Shown here: piece by piece, positions 1 to 9,960 of the stretch | Layout: each line of letters starts with the position of its first letter | How positions within the stretch are numbered: the stretch's first letter is position 1 | DNA from: Romboutsia lituseburensis | Lineage (GTDB): Bacteria > Bacillota > Clostridia > Peptostreptococcales > Peptostreptococcaceae | Direction: 5' to 3' | Length of the DNA stretch: 64,000 nucleotides | Assembly (NCBI RefSeq): GCF_024723825.1 | Contig: NZ_JANQBQ010000001.1 | Coordinates: 248,001-312,000 of the forward strand | The notes under the pieces: generated by a model | Database searches by the model: none | The model's input: the letters and a program-made list of their open reading frames with translations, nothing else | Told to the model about the DNA's origin: nothing | Made by a program: the position numbers and the translations under genes

Positions 1-17
1 AGTAGGAGGTGTTTCAA

Positions 18-2438
18 TTGGGGGGAAATACAGCAAAATACTCTATATCAATATACAAAAACAAACTAGATATAGAAACAACACAAAAAATATTACAATA
101 CCTAAAAAATGGAATCACAGTATTTTTATTCATAAAAGAAACAATAAACAAGCAAAACCTAATACAAGAACTACAAAGTGCCATAAATAATTATTTCCTA
201 GTAATTATCCAAATAAACAACACTTTATTTGAAGAAGGAATAAAAACACTAGACTACAAAATAATTGACACCGAATTCTATAACAAGATATGTCAAGATA
301 AAGAAAATGAATTCAACAACCAGCAATTTGGCATAGTTCATTCAAAAGTAGATGCAAATATACTTATCAGAGCTGGAGCAGGGACAGGTAAAACTACAGC
401 AATGATAAACCGTATACTATTTCTAAAACATATAAACAAATACTTCAAACTAAACGAAGTAGTACTAATAACATTTACAAATGAAGCAACTATACAAATG
501 CGTGAAAGGCTAATAAAAAGAATAGAAGATTATTATAATCTTACTAAAAATAACATGTACCTAAAATGGTTAGATGAAGTAGCAAACATGAGAATACAAA
601 CGATACACTCATTTGCTAGAGACGTGCTAGAAAGGCATGGAGAGCATCTAGGATTTTATGATAACTTTAAAATAACAACATTTAAGTACAAAAGATATAG
701 ACTAATAGAAAAATATATAGAAGAATTTAAGAACTCTCAAGATGGCAAGATATACTGTACATTTGAAACAATACCTCAGTATGAACTTATAAAAAAGATA
801 GTAGCAGTAATAGAGAAACTTGATAACTTTGCAGTTGATACAAACTCTATAAACTATAACGTAAACTTTGGGCTAGATGATTTAGGATTTAGCAAAATGC
901 TTGAATATATAATTAAAAATGTGACAAATGAACTAGAAGAAATAAAAAAAGAAACTAACTCATGGGAAATTAATGATTTAATAAAAAAATTACCAAACTT
1001 AGAATTTAAGAGCGGGCATAATCTAGATTTTAAAATTCTAATGGTAGATGAGTTCCAAGATACAGATAAGACTCAAGTAGATTTTATATCTTGGATAATC
1101 GAACATTCAAACTCTAGAATATTTGTAGTTGGCGATGAAAAGCAAAGTATATATAGATTTAGGGGAGCTGATTATACTGCATTTGAACAACTAAAGGAAA
1201 AATTTAAAGAAATATCAGTAGAAGAACTAAATGAATTTAGTCTAGTAAGAAACTATAGAACAAATAGGAGTTTATTAAGCAACATTGATGAATGGTTTGT
1301 AAATATAGGTAATAAGGTAGATAGATTTAATTATAATGAAATTGATAGAATATACTCTTTAAAAAACAATGACCTAGAGAATGAAATTGAAATTAAGAAC
1401 TTGGAGATATCACAAAGTAGAATTGATTTAATAAAAGAGGTTTTGTTAAATAAAAAACAAGATGAAGAGTTATGTATACTAGTCAGACGTAATAGTGATG
1501 TAGATGAAATAAAGCAACTGTGTGATGAAAATAGAGTACCTTGCGAAGTAACATCTACAGGAGATTTCTTTAGAAGCGAGCCTGTAAGAAATCTGTATAT
1601 AATGATAAAATCTTTGATAAATAAAAATGACAATAGAGTTATATATTCATTACTTAATACTTCTTATTGTAAGGAGAGTATTGATAAAATCAATTTACTG
1701 AAAAATATATCTTTTGATGACTATACTATGAGTAATTATCTAAAAGAATATATGCAGAAAATTGGATGGAATAAATACATTGATAAATCAATAGTAGAAT
1801 CACCTATTAGTTTAATAGAAGAAATTATAAAAGAAGTAAAACCAGAAGTTCAGTACTTTAAAAAGCAACTAGGTAAGTTTACTAAAGAAGATGCAAAGGT
1901 AATGGCAACTGAATATAAAATGAACTTAGATCATTGTATATTTTTAATAAGAAAAAACTTTAGTGGAAATATAGCCACATTAAACAGTATAGAAAACTAT
2001 TTAAGAATAAATATACAAACTAATGATGTAGAAAGTATGAAAAAGATAAGTGACTCATTTAAGAAAAGCTTCGTAAAGTGTATGACTATACACAAGGCGA
2101 AAGGTCTAGAGTTTGACTATGTTATAGTACCAGAAACAACACACGAATTTATATCTAATAAAAGGGATATAGAGGTAATAGTAAATAGAGATGAATTTGA
2201 AAATATAAATATTGCGTATAAATTAGTATTAGGAAATGATATAAAAACAGTAAGCAACAACTTATTTAAAGACTTAAATTATGATGAGAAGCAAGAAATA
2301 ATAGGGGAAGAAACTAGATTATTTTATGTTGCTTTGACTAGGGCTAAAAAAGAACTTTATGTTCATAAAAAGAGTATAACGTCATCCTATGTTAACTCAT
2401 GGATGACACTAATTCCGGAGGAAGAATATAATGTTTAG
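18..2438 (+). CDS. UvrD/AddA-like SF1 DNA helicase
   Basis: This 806-residue protein is a superfamily 1A ATP-dependent helicase. Seen: Walker A AGAGTGKTT with Lys125, Walker B DEFQDTDKTQ near residue 350, motif III GDEKQSIYRFRGAD, motif V IHKAKGLEFDYVIVPE and motif VI RLFYVALTRAKKELY near the C-terminus. It ends soon after motif VI, so it lacks the C-terminal nuclease domain of full-length AddA (about 1200 residues). I place the start at TTG 18 because AGGAGG at 4-9 is correctly spaced for it, whereas the GTG at 9 overlaps that ribosome binding site. It overlaps the next gene by 8 bases and heads a four-gene operon. Likely role (inference): DNA unwinding or translocation in a complex with the AddB-like neighbour. 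Helicase identity is firm; the biological role is not. Confidence 0.9.
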   Translation: MGGNTAKYSISIYKNKLDIETTQKILQYLKNGITVFLFIKETINKQNLIQELQSAINNYFLVIIQINNTLFEEGIKTLDYKIIDTEFYNKICQDKENEFNNQQFGIVHSKVDANILIRAGAGTGKTTAMINRILFLKHINKYFKLNEVVLITFTNEATIQMRERLIKRIEDYYNLTKNNMYLKWLDEVANMRIQTIHSFARDVLERHGEHLGFYDNFKITTFKYKRYRLIEKYIEEFKNSQDGKIYCTFETIPQYELIKKIVAVIEKLDNFAVDTNSINYNVNFGLDDLGFSKMLEYIIKNVTNELEEIKKETNSWEINDLIKKLPNLEFKSGHNLDFKILMVDEFQDTDKTQVDFISWIIEHSNSRIFVVGDEKQSIYRFRGADYTAFEQLKEKFKEISVEELNEFSLVRNYRTNRSLLSNIDEWFVNIGNKVDRFNYNEIDRIYSLKNNDLENEIEIKNLEISQSRIDLIKEVLLNKKQDEELCILVRRNSDVDEIKQLCDENRVPCEVTSTGDFFRSEPVRNLYIMIKSLINKNDNRVIYSLLNTSYCKESIDKINLLKNISFDDYTMSNYLKEYMQKIGWNKYIDKSIVESPISLIEEIIKEVKPEVQYFKKQLGKFTKEDAKVMATEYKMNLDHCIFLIRKNFSGNIATLNSIENYLRINIQTNDVESMKKISDSFKKSFVKCMTIHKAKGLEFDYVIVPETTHEFISNKRDIEVIVNRDEFENINIAYKLVLGNDIKTVSNNLFKDLNYDEKQEIIGEETRLFYVALTRAKKELYVHKKSITSSYVNSWMTLIPEEEYNV

Positions 2439-4983
2439 GGTGGAGAAACATGACAACTCTTATGAATATTTTTCGAGTATAGATTTAAATGAAAATGCCA
2501 TGCATATAACATCAAATTTATCATTAGAAAAGTTATTTTTAGAGTTAAAAAATGATGATATAAATAAATGGAAAATAAAAAGTATAGAACATTTATTAGG
2601 TGATATTTATCCTAAGCTATATGATTCTATAAATGTTAATAGACTAAAAATTGAATTAAGAAATATTTTAATAAATAATGATGTAGACCAAAACTTAATG
2701 CAAGAAGAGAATTTAAGTATATTATTTAGTGATTTTAAGTTCTTAATTGAAAGTGGTATAAGAGTTATACCAAGTATAAATGGTATTAATGATGAACAAG
2801 AAACTATCATAAAAGTATTTAATCGATTTGTACAAAATAAAAGTGCACAAAGTATAATAAAGGAGCTATCTTCAGCTACTAATTTAAAGGATAAGTATAT
2901 AAATAATAACAATGCTAATATACAAAAAATATATTTATATAACTTTAACAATTTACATTTATCAAGAATGGTATTTTTTAATAGATTAAAGTATTTAGGT
3001 TATGAGGTAGTTTTTAGAATACCACAGTTTAATATTGGTGCAATTGATGAACCATGGAAGAACTTATATACAAAAAAGTTATTCAAATGGGATGATAGTA
3101 CCTATAAAAGACATAATCATATAAAAGAAAGTTCTTATATTAATTATATTGAAGGAAAAGAAATAAAAAATGATGAGAGAAAAATTATATTCAAAGAGTT
3201 TTTAGGTAGCTTTGAATTTAAAAATGAATTACATAATGATAAAAATAAGGATGTATCATACTATGCACTAGATACAATATTAATAAATCAAGTGTTTGAT
3301 ATAGATGAAGATAAAGAGTATAATATGCCATTAGTTAGGTTTATGGTAAATATGTATAACTGTAAAAATAAAAATGGAGATATATACATTAACTATGGAT
3401 TGCTAACAGAGCTTATTACTTCAGGGTGGATAGAGATAAAAGAAGGTAATAGGATTATAAATGGCATTGATTATTTAGATTTTATGAAAAATCTAGAAAG
3501 CTACTTTGAAGGTGTAAATACTATAGATGATATAATTAATAGAATTGAAGAGCTTAGATACCTAAAACTTGCTAGTGATACTATAGAAAATGAAGTTAAA
3601 CAAAAAATTGGTAAAGATAGGGTAAAAATGTTTTTATCAAATCCTTTTAGATGTATTTCATATGTAAATATTGAAAATTATGATATTACATTAATTCAGT
3701 TCAAAACATTAGTAGAAAGATTAAGGTATATACTAAAAAATACTTTAAAAAGAGAAGATGAATTTCAAGATTATAATAAAAACTGTGAATTCATAAAAGG
3801 AATAATGAAGAGAAATGAGTTTATTAACAATCTAAAAGAGGATGATAATTATAAAGATACTATAAAGAAAATATACACCGTATTAAATTACTCTCATGAT
3901 ATTGAATTTATATATAAGGAAGATATAAAAGAGCTAATATATATACTTATGCATAATGGCAATAAAAATAAAAATAATCAAATACTACCTATTGATACTT
4001 TAGATGGAGATTGGCAAAGAAATGTATATGATCAAATTCATATAACTGATTTATCTTTTAAAGCTTATCAAAAATACTTAGAATCCAAGAAAATAATAGG
4101 TAAGTATATAAATCACAAGTTTATAGAAAAAATCTTAGATACAGATTTTTATAAAGAACATTATGAACTAAGAAGAAGTTTACAAATATCAAAATTATCA
4201 GTAAATAATATAGAACAGTTTTTTAGCTTTGATATAGCAAACTTAATAGTAAATTATAAAGGTACTATTGTACTTAGTTTTATAAAAAATCTAAGAGATG
4301 GTGATAGTGAAAGTATTTTGCTTAGAATATTAAAAAACTTATATAAAAAAGAAGAGACTAGTGAAAATAATTTATTAGATTATCTAGATGATGTAGAAAT
4401 TGAAGATATAAAAAAGGAGCCTTATATAATTACTAATGATATAAGTAACAAAAACAAACTTATATCTCCTGTAGGATTTAGAGATTTAGACTTTTGTTAT
4501 ATGAAGTTTATTTATTCCAATATATTAGAATCAAATGTAGTATATGAAACAGATTTTCATCATAGACTAGTGTTTTCAACCTTGATATCACTGCTAAAAA
4601 GGGATATTCCTAACTATGAAGAAAACCTAAAGAACTTTATATTTCCTATTTTCCCTCAGTGGAATGATACTACTAAGGAAAATATGATAATAACAAATAC
4701 TATGAATTTCTCTTTAAAGGATTATTATTTATATGAAAATATAAACTATCCTAAAAATATTGATAGATTACAAATCCTTAGAAGTAAGTATTTAGTTACA
4801 GAAAAATATAAAGTGAAAAATAGATATGAAGATAATAAACTGGATACAGAAAAATTATTTGATGAATTTGTTATAAAATATTTAAGTAACGAAGAATTAT
4901 CTCATCAAGGTAGACACTGTACTATGTGTCCACATATTTTAATTTGCCAGAAGGGGGAGTATGTAGTTGAGCGAACTAATTAA
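2431..4983 (+). CDS. AddB-like protein with C-terminal Fe-S staple cysteines
   Basis: An 850-residue protein with a long N-terminal region and a C-terminal cysteine pattern like that of AddB nucleases: one Cys in RDLDFCYMKF (near residue 690) and C-x2-C-x5-C in HCTMCPHILICQKG near the C-terminus. In AddB-type PD-(D/E)XK domains these four cysteines hold a [4Fe-4S] cluster that clamps the nuclease fold. I see no clear D...(D/E)XK motif between the cysteines, so nuclease activity is doubtful. The helicase-like N-terminal part has no Walker A, as in AddB subunits. It starts at ATG 2431 behind GGAGGA inside the end of the preceding helicase gene, which suggests translational coupling and a heterodimer. 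The family assignment rests on the cysteine spacing and context, not on an alignment. Confidence 0.6.
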   Translation: MFRVEKHDNSYEYFSSIDLNENAMHITSNLSLEKLFLELKNDDINKWKIKSIEHLLGDIYPKLYDSINVNRLKIELRNILINNDVDQNLMQEENLSILFSDFKFLIESGIRVIPSINGINDEQETIIKVFNRFVQNKSAQSIIKELSSATNLKDKYINNNNANIQKIYLYNFNNLHLSRMVFFNRLKYLGYEVVFRIPQFNIGAIDEPWKNLYTKKLFKWDDSTYKRHNHIKESSYINYIEGKEIKNDERKIIFKEFLGSFEFKNELHNDKNKDVSYYALDTILINQVFDIDEDKEYNMPLVRFMVNMYNCKNKNGDIYINYGLLTELITSGWIEIKEGNRIINGIDYLDFMKNLESYFEGVNTIDDIINRIEELRYLKLASDTIENEVKQKIGKDRVKMFLSNPFRCISYVNIENYDITLIQFKTLVERLRYILKNTLKREDEFQDYNKNCEFIKGIMKRNEFINNLKEDDNYKDTIKKIYTVLNYSHDIEFIYKEDIKELIYILMHNGNKNKNNQILPIDTLDGDWQRNVYDQIHITDLSFKAYQKYLESKKIIGKYINHKFIEKILDTDFYKEHYELRRSLQISKLSVNNIEQFFSFDIANLIVNYKGTIVLSFIKNLRDGDSESILLRILKNLYKKEETSENNLLDYLDDVEIEDIKKEPYIITNDISNKNKLISPVGFRDLDFCYMKFIYSNILESNVVYETDFHHRLVFSTLISLLKRDIPNYEENLKNFIFPIFPQWNDTTKENMIITNTMNFSLKDYYLYENINYPKNIDRLQILRSKYLVTEKYKVKNRYEDNKLDTEKLFDEFVIKYLSNEELSHQGRHCTMCPHILICQKGEYVVERTN

Positions 4984-6598
4984 TAGAAATGATTTTATAA
5001 ATTTTTTTTCTAATGTAGCTAAAAGTTGGCAGCATTATATTGATTATAATTTCTTCGAAGATATAGAACTTTCTCCTGACCAAATTAAAATAATAGACCA
5101 TGATGAAGACCAAATGTTAATCAATGGATATGCAGGAACAGGAAAAAGTATTACGCTATTGTATAAGTTTATAAATACAATAATAAGAGAAGGAGAGCCT
5201 AAGAGGGTTTTATATATTTCATATAATCATACCCTTATAGCTGATACTAGAAAAAAATTACAGGGAAGTGAAGCGTATAGAGTAAATAAACAAAGGCACT
5301 ATGTAGATGTTACTACTTATCATGAAATGGCATATAAACTATTAAAAGATTTAGGTGTAATAGATAAAAAGAAGAACTCTAAATTAACCCAAGATGAAAT
5401 AATAAGAAATGAATCTTTAGCCTTAGTTAGAATAGGTTCGGTATTGAATAAATATAAAACTGAAGGAAATAAAGAATTTGATAGTGTACCTAAAGACGAA
5501 AAATTATATTCTACTCACAATGAGTATTTTGTAAGGGACGAAATAAAGTGGATGAAAGAAAATGGATTTATTACTAAAGAGGAGTATTTAGAAGTAGAAA
5601 GAAAGGGGCGCTCAAGAAGTATTCGTCTTACTAAGAAACAAAGAAATACTATATTCAAGATATTTGTAGAATACACTAGAATGCTTAAAGAACAGTTCTA
5701 TAATCATATGGACTTAGAAGATTATGCGCTTGAGCTATTAAATAATAATAGATGGATAGATAATAATTATAAATATGATTATGTTTTTGTAGATGAGGTG
5801 CAAGATTTACAACCTATGCAAATTAAGTCATTGGTAATGTTAACTAAAAAATCTTTAATAATATCTGGGGATCCGAGGCAAACAATTCATAGAAGAAGTC
5901 CATATTCATATGAAAAGTTAGGAATAAACATAAATGAAAAAGGTAGAAGTAGAACATTAAATAAAAACTATAGATGTAGCGCACAAATAATGAGGCTTGC
6001 CAATTCTTTAAACTTTGATAATGGAGATCACAAGCTAGACAAGAGAAACTTTGTAAGAGATGGAGACAAACCAATTATAGTGAGTTGCAAAAATTCAGAA
6101 TCCGAAATAGAATATGTAATACAAAAAATAAAGGAAATTCATTTAAATAATCCTAATGAAACGGTAGCTATAATTCATAGAGAAGAAAGTGGGCTTTCTA
6201 TTAAGTGTTCAGAAAACTTAAATAAACTAAAAAGGCATTTTATGTATGTTGCAGATACTAAAAACTATGGAGCTAAGTTTGACCCTAATAGTAAAAAGCA
6301 AATTTTTTATGCTTCAGCATATGACATAAAAGGTTTGGAATTTGACCATACTTTCTTAATACAGTTTGATGATGAAAACTATCCTAAAAAATCAAGGATT
6401 CAAGAACTATTAAAAAATGAAGATATTGATGAGTCTATGATAAAGGATGATATAGATGAAATAAAAAATATAGAGAAAAAACTACTATATGTTGCAATGA
6501 CTAGAGCTAAAAAGAATCTGTATATAACATACAGTGACAATATATCAGAGTTTGCAAATGATTTTGATAAGCAAGATTACAATATAATAACATATTAG
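4967..6598 (+). CDS. UvrD/Rep-type SF1 helicase
   Basis: A second SF1 helicase of 543 residues. Seen: Walker A GYAGTGKS with Lys60, Walker B DEVQDLQPMQ near residue 275, GDPRQTIHR (motif III), NYRCSAQIMRLANSL (motif IV region), YDIKGLEFDHTFLIQF (motif V) and YVAMTRAKKNLYIT (motif VI). It is shorter than UvrD and resembles the stand-alone DNA/RNA helicases often placed with nuclease or defence genes. The start is TTG 4967, preceded by AGGGGGAG at 4952-4959, and it overlaps the upstream AddB-like gene by 17 bases. Having two distinct SF1 helicases in one operon is unusual. Substrate and partner are unknown. The helicase call is firm. Confidence 0.9.
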   Translation: MSELINRNDFINFFSNVAKSWQHYIDYNFFEDIELSPDQIKIIDHDEDQMLINGYAGTGKSITLLYKFINTIIREGEPKRVLYISYNHTLIADTRKKLQGSEAYRVNKQRHYVDVTTYHEMAYKLLKDLGVIDKKKNSKLTQDEIIRNESLALVRIGSVLNKYKTEGNKEFDSVPKDEKLYSTHNEYFVRDEIKWMKENGFITKEEYLEVERKGRSRSIRLTKKQRNTIFKIFVEYTRMLKEQFYNHMDLEDYALELLNNNRWIDNNYKYDYVFVDEVQDLQPMQIKSLVMLTKKSLIISGDPRQTIHRRSPYSYEKLGININEKGRSRTLNKNYRCSAQIMRLANSLNFDNGDHKLDKRNFVRDGDKPIIVSCKNSESEIEYVIQKIKEIHLNNPNETVAIIHREESGLSIKCSENLNKLKRHFMYVADTKNYGAKFDPNSKKQIFYASAYDIKGLEFDHTFLIQFDDENYPKKSRIQELLKNEDIDESMIKDDIDEIKNIEKKLLYVAMTRAKKNLYITYSDNISEFANDFDKQDYNIITY

Positions 6599-6616
6599 TA
6601 GCAAGGGGGAGGAACG

Positions 6617-9430
6617 TTGAAACTTGATAAAACTAGATGCATACGAAAAGAGAATAGTACTTTGATATGCATTGATAATATAGATACAAATGAAACCTTA
6701 ATGTTAGACGAAGAATATATATTTATAGAAAATATAAAAACAACTCAAGATATTGTAATTACAAGAAAGACTATAATACTTGGTGATATAGAGTGTAACT
6801 TTTTAAATGCATTAGGAGAGGTAATATGCTATGGAAACATTAAAGCTAACACAATATATACTAATAAAGATATAGAGTGTTTTAAAGATATAGCTTATAA
6901 TAGTTTGCTTGGAGGTAATATAAATAAGAAAAGTACACAAGAGGATATAAAGGAAATAGAAGTAATAAAAGAGGTAGAAGTTGTCAAAGAAATTGAGAAA
7001 ATTAAAGAAGTAGAAATTGAAGTTAATCCTCTAGAAGATATTAGAATTGATAATGATACATTACCAGATCAACTTACATTAATAGATGATTTTAAAGAAA
7101 AGATAATGAATTATATAGATAGTGAGTTAGTATTTTTAGATGAAAACATATTAGTAGAGGATTTAGAACAAATTGGCCTTACATTTATTGAGTTTAAAAA
7201 GTATAGTGAATTATTATCAAAAATTTTAGAATATTCAGAAACAATACAAATAAAGACTTTAAATGATTATATAGAATTTTTAAATATAATCAAATATATT
7301 CCAACATGGCTAGAAGAAATAGATATTGTACAAGAGATTATTAACAAACATAAAATAGTTGATGAAGATGAATTATTAGAAATGGATATTAACATTGATA
7401 CTCAAAATGAATTTGTTGATTTAGTAGGCCATATCAACAACTGCAAAGATTTATTAGCAGAAGCTTATGAGTATGTATCTTATCATGTAATAACTAAATA
7501 TTACAAAATTATAAAAGAAGGTTTAAATCTTGAAATAGAACTAGAAAAAAAATCAAAGGATGATATTGCAAATATTATCAAAGAAGCTGCAAAAGAGTTA
7601 GATGATAAAACTAATTTAGAAGAATTATATGATAAATATATATGGGATAAGGGATTACTCATAGAAGGCAAAGTTATAGATGTCGATAATGAACATATTT
7701 ATATGACACCAAATAATGAAGAAAGAAATAAACATGTTTCTATAAAGATGAAGAAACACTTTATAAATAGATATAAACCAGATGATATACTATATGGTCA
7801 TATTTCGGAAGTAGAAATGAAAGACAATTGTATAGAAGTAACCATTTCAAATGAATCAGAAAATATGCCCAGGTTATTGTTTAATAAGTTAAGAGAAAAA
7901 TATGGACTTAACAAATGTACAATACAAAAATACAAAAGAATAAAAGGAAAGAGTACGTGTATAGTAATAGTTGTATTTGATGGTAAAGATTATGAGGAAG
8001 AGATAGACAATATTTCTAGAGAAATGAAAAAATATTTAAATGGTGAACATGTAGGTATATTTATATACGATAAAAGTGTAGAAAAATTTGCATCAAACAT
8101 ATTAGGTATCGATGAACTTGATATAAAGATAGACAAGGTAAGTAGAAAATGTATTGCCGTAGTAGACAAAGCAGATGAATTTAGAATTAGAGATTTATTA
8201 GAAAAGCAAGAATCTAACATGAAAAATATATATGAGTACGAAATAGAAATTAAGAATAAACCATCAATAAGCACTCAAAATATTAAAATAAACAATGAAG
8301 TAAATATAGATGTAAAAACTACAGATATAGTTACACCTGAATATACAAATAGTGAAATCTATACGAATATTTTGAAGGAAAAAGGAAATATAATAAGTGG
8401 CAAGATAACTAGTATTTCATCTAAAAAAATTCAAGTGGATATTGGATATGATGCAGAATCAATAATTAAATATTTTAACAAGGATATATTACATACTTAT
8501 AAAGTAGGCGACTATATAGAAGCACGTATTAATAATCTAAGTAAGAAGGAAGATGGTAGTGTTAGAGTTATACTTTCTAGAGATGATGTTGACTTTGTGA
8601 AAGCATGTCTAAAAGAAGTTAGAAATAATTTGGGATATAAGCACATTACATTTAAAACAGCTAAGAAACTACCTAATGAAAAAGAATATGTTGCATCAGC
8701 TAATATTGGAGATATCAATATAGTAGATATAGAAAAGCAATTATTAGATATAAAAATAAAAGTAGAAGACAAACTACACAATGAAATAGTAAATATTTAT
8801 CAATACAGTAAAGACGTAGTACAGCAAATAAGAAATATAACAAAAATTAAATTGAAGGAAATAAACATAAATAGGAAAATAAGCGTATGTAATATTAATT
8901 GTGAAAAAGAAGAGTACGAATTAGTAAAGTCTAAGAAAGAAGTAATTGAAGCATTAACAGCATATAAAACTTTAAATATAATTGAGCCAAAAGTAAAAGA
9001 TTCAGCAACCAGTAGAACTATAAGTATAATTGGTAGTTCAAATTATAGTGAAAGTTACTTTAGCAATGTGTTTACAAGAATAAAAAATGAACTAAATATT
9101 AAGTATTATAACATAAAAAAGTGCTCATACAGTGATGTTTATGGTGCGTTACTTGTTATAGAAAATAAGTCTAAATCAAGTACACATGAAGAGATAACGT
9201 TTATAGAAAGTTTAATGAATAAAGAATGTAAACAGGATATAGTTAAAATTGTTGAATTTAAATATGATGCAAGTAGCTTTTTAAGTGATTTGTTTGATGT
9301 AGAGGTAAGAGATATTCAACAAGTTCCAGGGAAGTTTTATATAAATAACTTAGATGAAAGCAAGATGGGTAAGTATAATTTTATCCGTGATGAAGTTTTA
9401 AAGATTGTAAACTACAAAATTGAAATATAA
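6617..9430 (+). CDS. Bactofilin-like N-terminus plus S1/KH (NusA-like) modules; function unknown
   Basis: A 937-residue protein. Residues about 45-100 show short beta-helix-like repeats (GDIECNF, GEVICYGNI, NKDIECFKDI) resembling bactofilin/polymer-forming domains. A charged Glu/Lys/Val linker (about 110-135) leads to a helical region. Residues about 345-420 (GLLIEGKVIDVD to VTISNES) look like an S1 domain followed by a KH-like segment. Residues about 590-665 (NIISGKITSISSKKIQVDIG to RVILSRDDVDFVKACL) form a second S1; the LSRDDVDFVK end matches the LSRT-x2-xFV signature of NusA S1 domains, and KH-like sequence follows. The start is TTG 6617 after AAGGGGGAGG, 18 bases behind the second helicase. 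RNA or RNA-polymerase association is inferred. No homologous full-length protein is recognised. Confidence 0.5.
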   Translation: MKLDKTRCIRKENSTLICIDNIDTNETLMLDEEYIFIENIKTTQDIVITRKTIILGDIECNFLNALGEVICYGNIKANTIYTNKDIECFKDIAYNSLLGGNINKKSTQEDIKEIEVIKEVEVVKEIEKIKEVEIEVNPLEDIRIDNDTLPDQLTLIDDFKEKIMNYIDSELVFLDENILVEDLEQIGLTFIEFKKYSELLSKILEYSETIQIKTLNDYIEFLNIIKYIPTWLEEIDIVQEIINKHKIVDEDELLEMDINIDTQNEFVDLVGHINNCKDLLAEAYEYVSYHVITKYYKIIKEGLNLEIELEKKSKDDIANIIKEAAKELDDKTNLEELYDKYIWDKGLLIEGKVIDVDNEHIYMTPNNEERNKHVSIKMKKHFINRYKPDDILYGHISEVEMKDNCIEVTISNESENMPRLLFNKLREKYGLNKCTIQKYKRIKGKSTCIVIVVFDGKDYEEEIDNISREMKKYLNGEHVGIFIYDKSVEKFASNILGIDELDIKIDKVSRKCIAVVDKADEFRIRDLLEKQESNMKNIYEYEIEIKNKPSISTQNIKINNEVNIDVKTTDIVTPEYTNSEIYTNILKEKGNIISGKITSISSKKIQVDIGYDAESIIKYFNKDILHTYKVGDYIEARINNLSKKEDGSVRVILSRDDVDFVKACLKEVRNNLGYKHITFKTAKKLPNEKEYVASANIGDINIVDIEKQLLDIKIKVEDKLHNEIVNIYQYSKDVVQQIRNITKIKLKEININRKISVCNINCEKEEYELVKSKKEVIEALTAYKTLNIIEPKVKDSATSRTISIIGSSNYSESYFSNVFTRIKNELNIKYYNIKKCSYSDVYGALLVIENKSKSSTHEEITFIESLMNKECKQDIVKIVEFKYDASSFLSDLFDVEVRDIQQVPGKFYINNLDESKMGKYNFIRDEVLKIVNYKIEI

Positions 9431-9441
9431 ATTTTTACTCT

Positions 9442-9468
9442 GGCTATGATTAAAATCATAGCCCTATT
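9442..9468 (+). terminator. Hairpin terminator after the helicase operon
   Basis: Inverted repeat GGCTATGAT / ATCATAGCC with a 4-base loop, followed by CTATTTG. It lies 12 bases past the last stop codon of the four-gene operon. Between it and 9674 (about 200 bases) I see only AT-rich sequence without a gene. Confidence 0.7.
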
Positions 9469-9674
9469 TGTATTGATTCCTTTAATATGTAAGTATAAAT
9501 TGGTAATTAACCTAAGTAAACTATTTAGGATAGTTAGTAGTGACTAAGTTATCATAGACAATTGTACTAGACATTTAAGTTTACTAGAAATTATAATAAG
9601 TGAGTATACAAAAAAGCTAATGATATAGAGTTAAATAAAAATATCTGAAACATATAATAAAAAGTGGTAGTATT

Positions 9675-9848
9675 TTACTTTTTATTGCTGTATGTACAAT
9701 TCAACTCACCTTCAACATATTTATCCAAAGCATAAACAATCAAATTATTAACACTTCTCTTTTCATGCTTAGCAAGAATCTCCAACTTACATTTAAGTTC
9801 TTTAGGAATAGTCAAAGAAGTCCTCATATTAACATCTTTATTAATCAT
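9675..9848 (-). CDS. Small ribbon-helix-helix (Arc/CopG-like) protein
   Basis: A 57-residue protein on the minus strand, starting MINKDVNMRTSLTIPKELK and continuing through LEILAKHEKRSVNNLIVYAL. The pattern (beta strand MRTSLTIP, helix, then KRSVNNLI and a second helix) is that of ribbon-helix-helix DNA-binding proteins of the Arc/MetJ/CopG type, which dimerise and bind operators. GAGGTG (positions 9859-9854) sits 5 bases before the ATG. It is divergent from the nuclease gene starting at 9961; the 112 bases between them must hold both promoters, so it may repress itself and that gene (inference). An antitoxin role is possible, but no partner toxin is seen. Confidence 0.7.
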   Translation of the reverse strand: MINKDVNMRTSLTIPKELKCKLEILAKHEKRSVNNLIVYALDKYVEGELNCTYSNKK

Positions 9849-9960
9849 AACATCACCTCATCCGTATTATATCCAAAAAATTCCGTTCATAACACAGTGA
9901 TTTTAGTAAAACCTAATAGTAGCACTAAATATGCATCACTATGATACGGAGGTAGTATTT

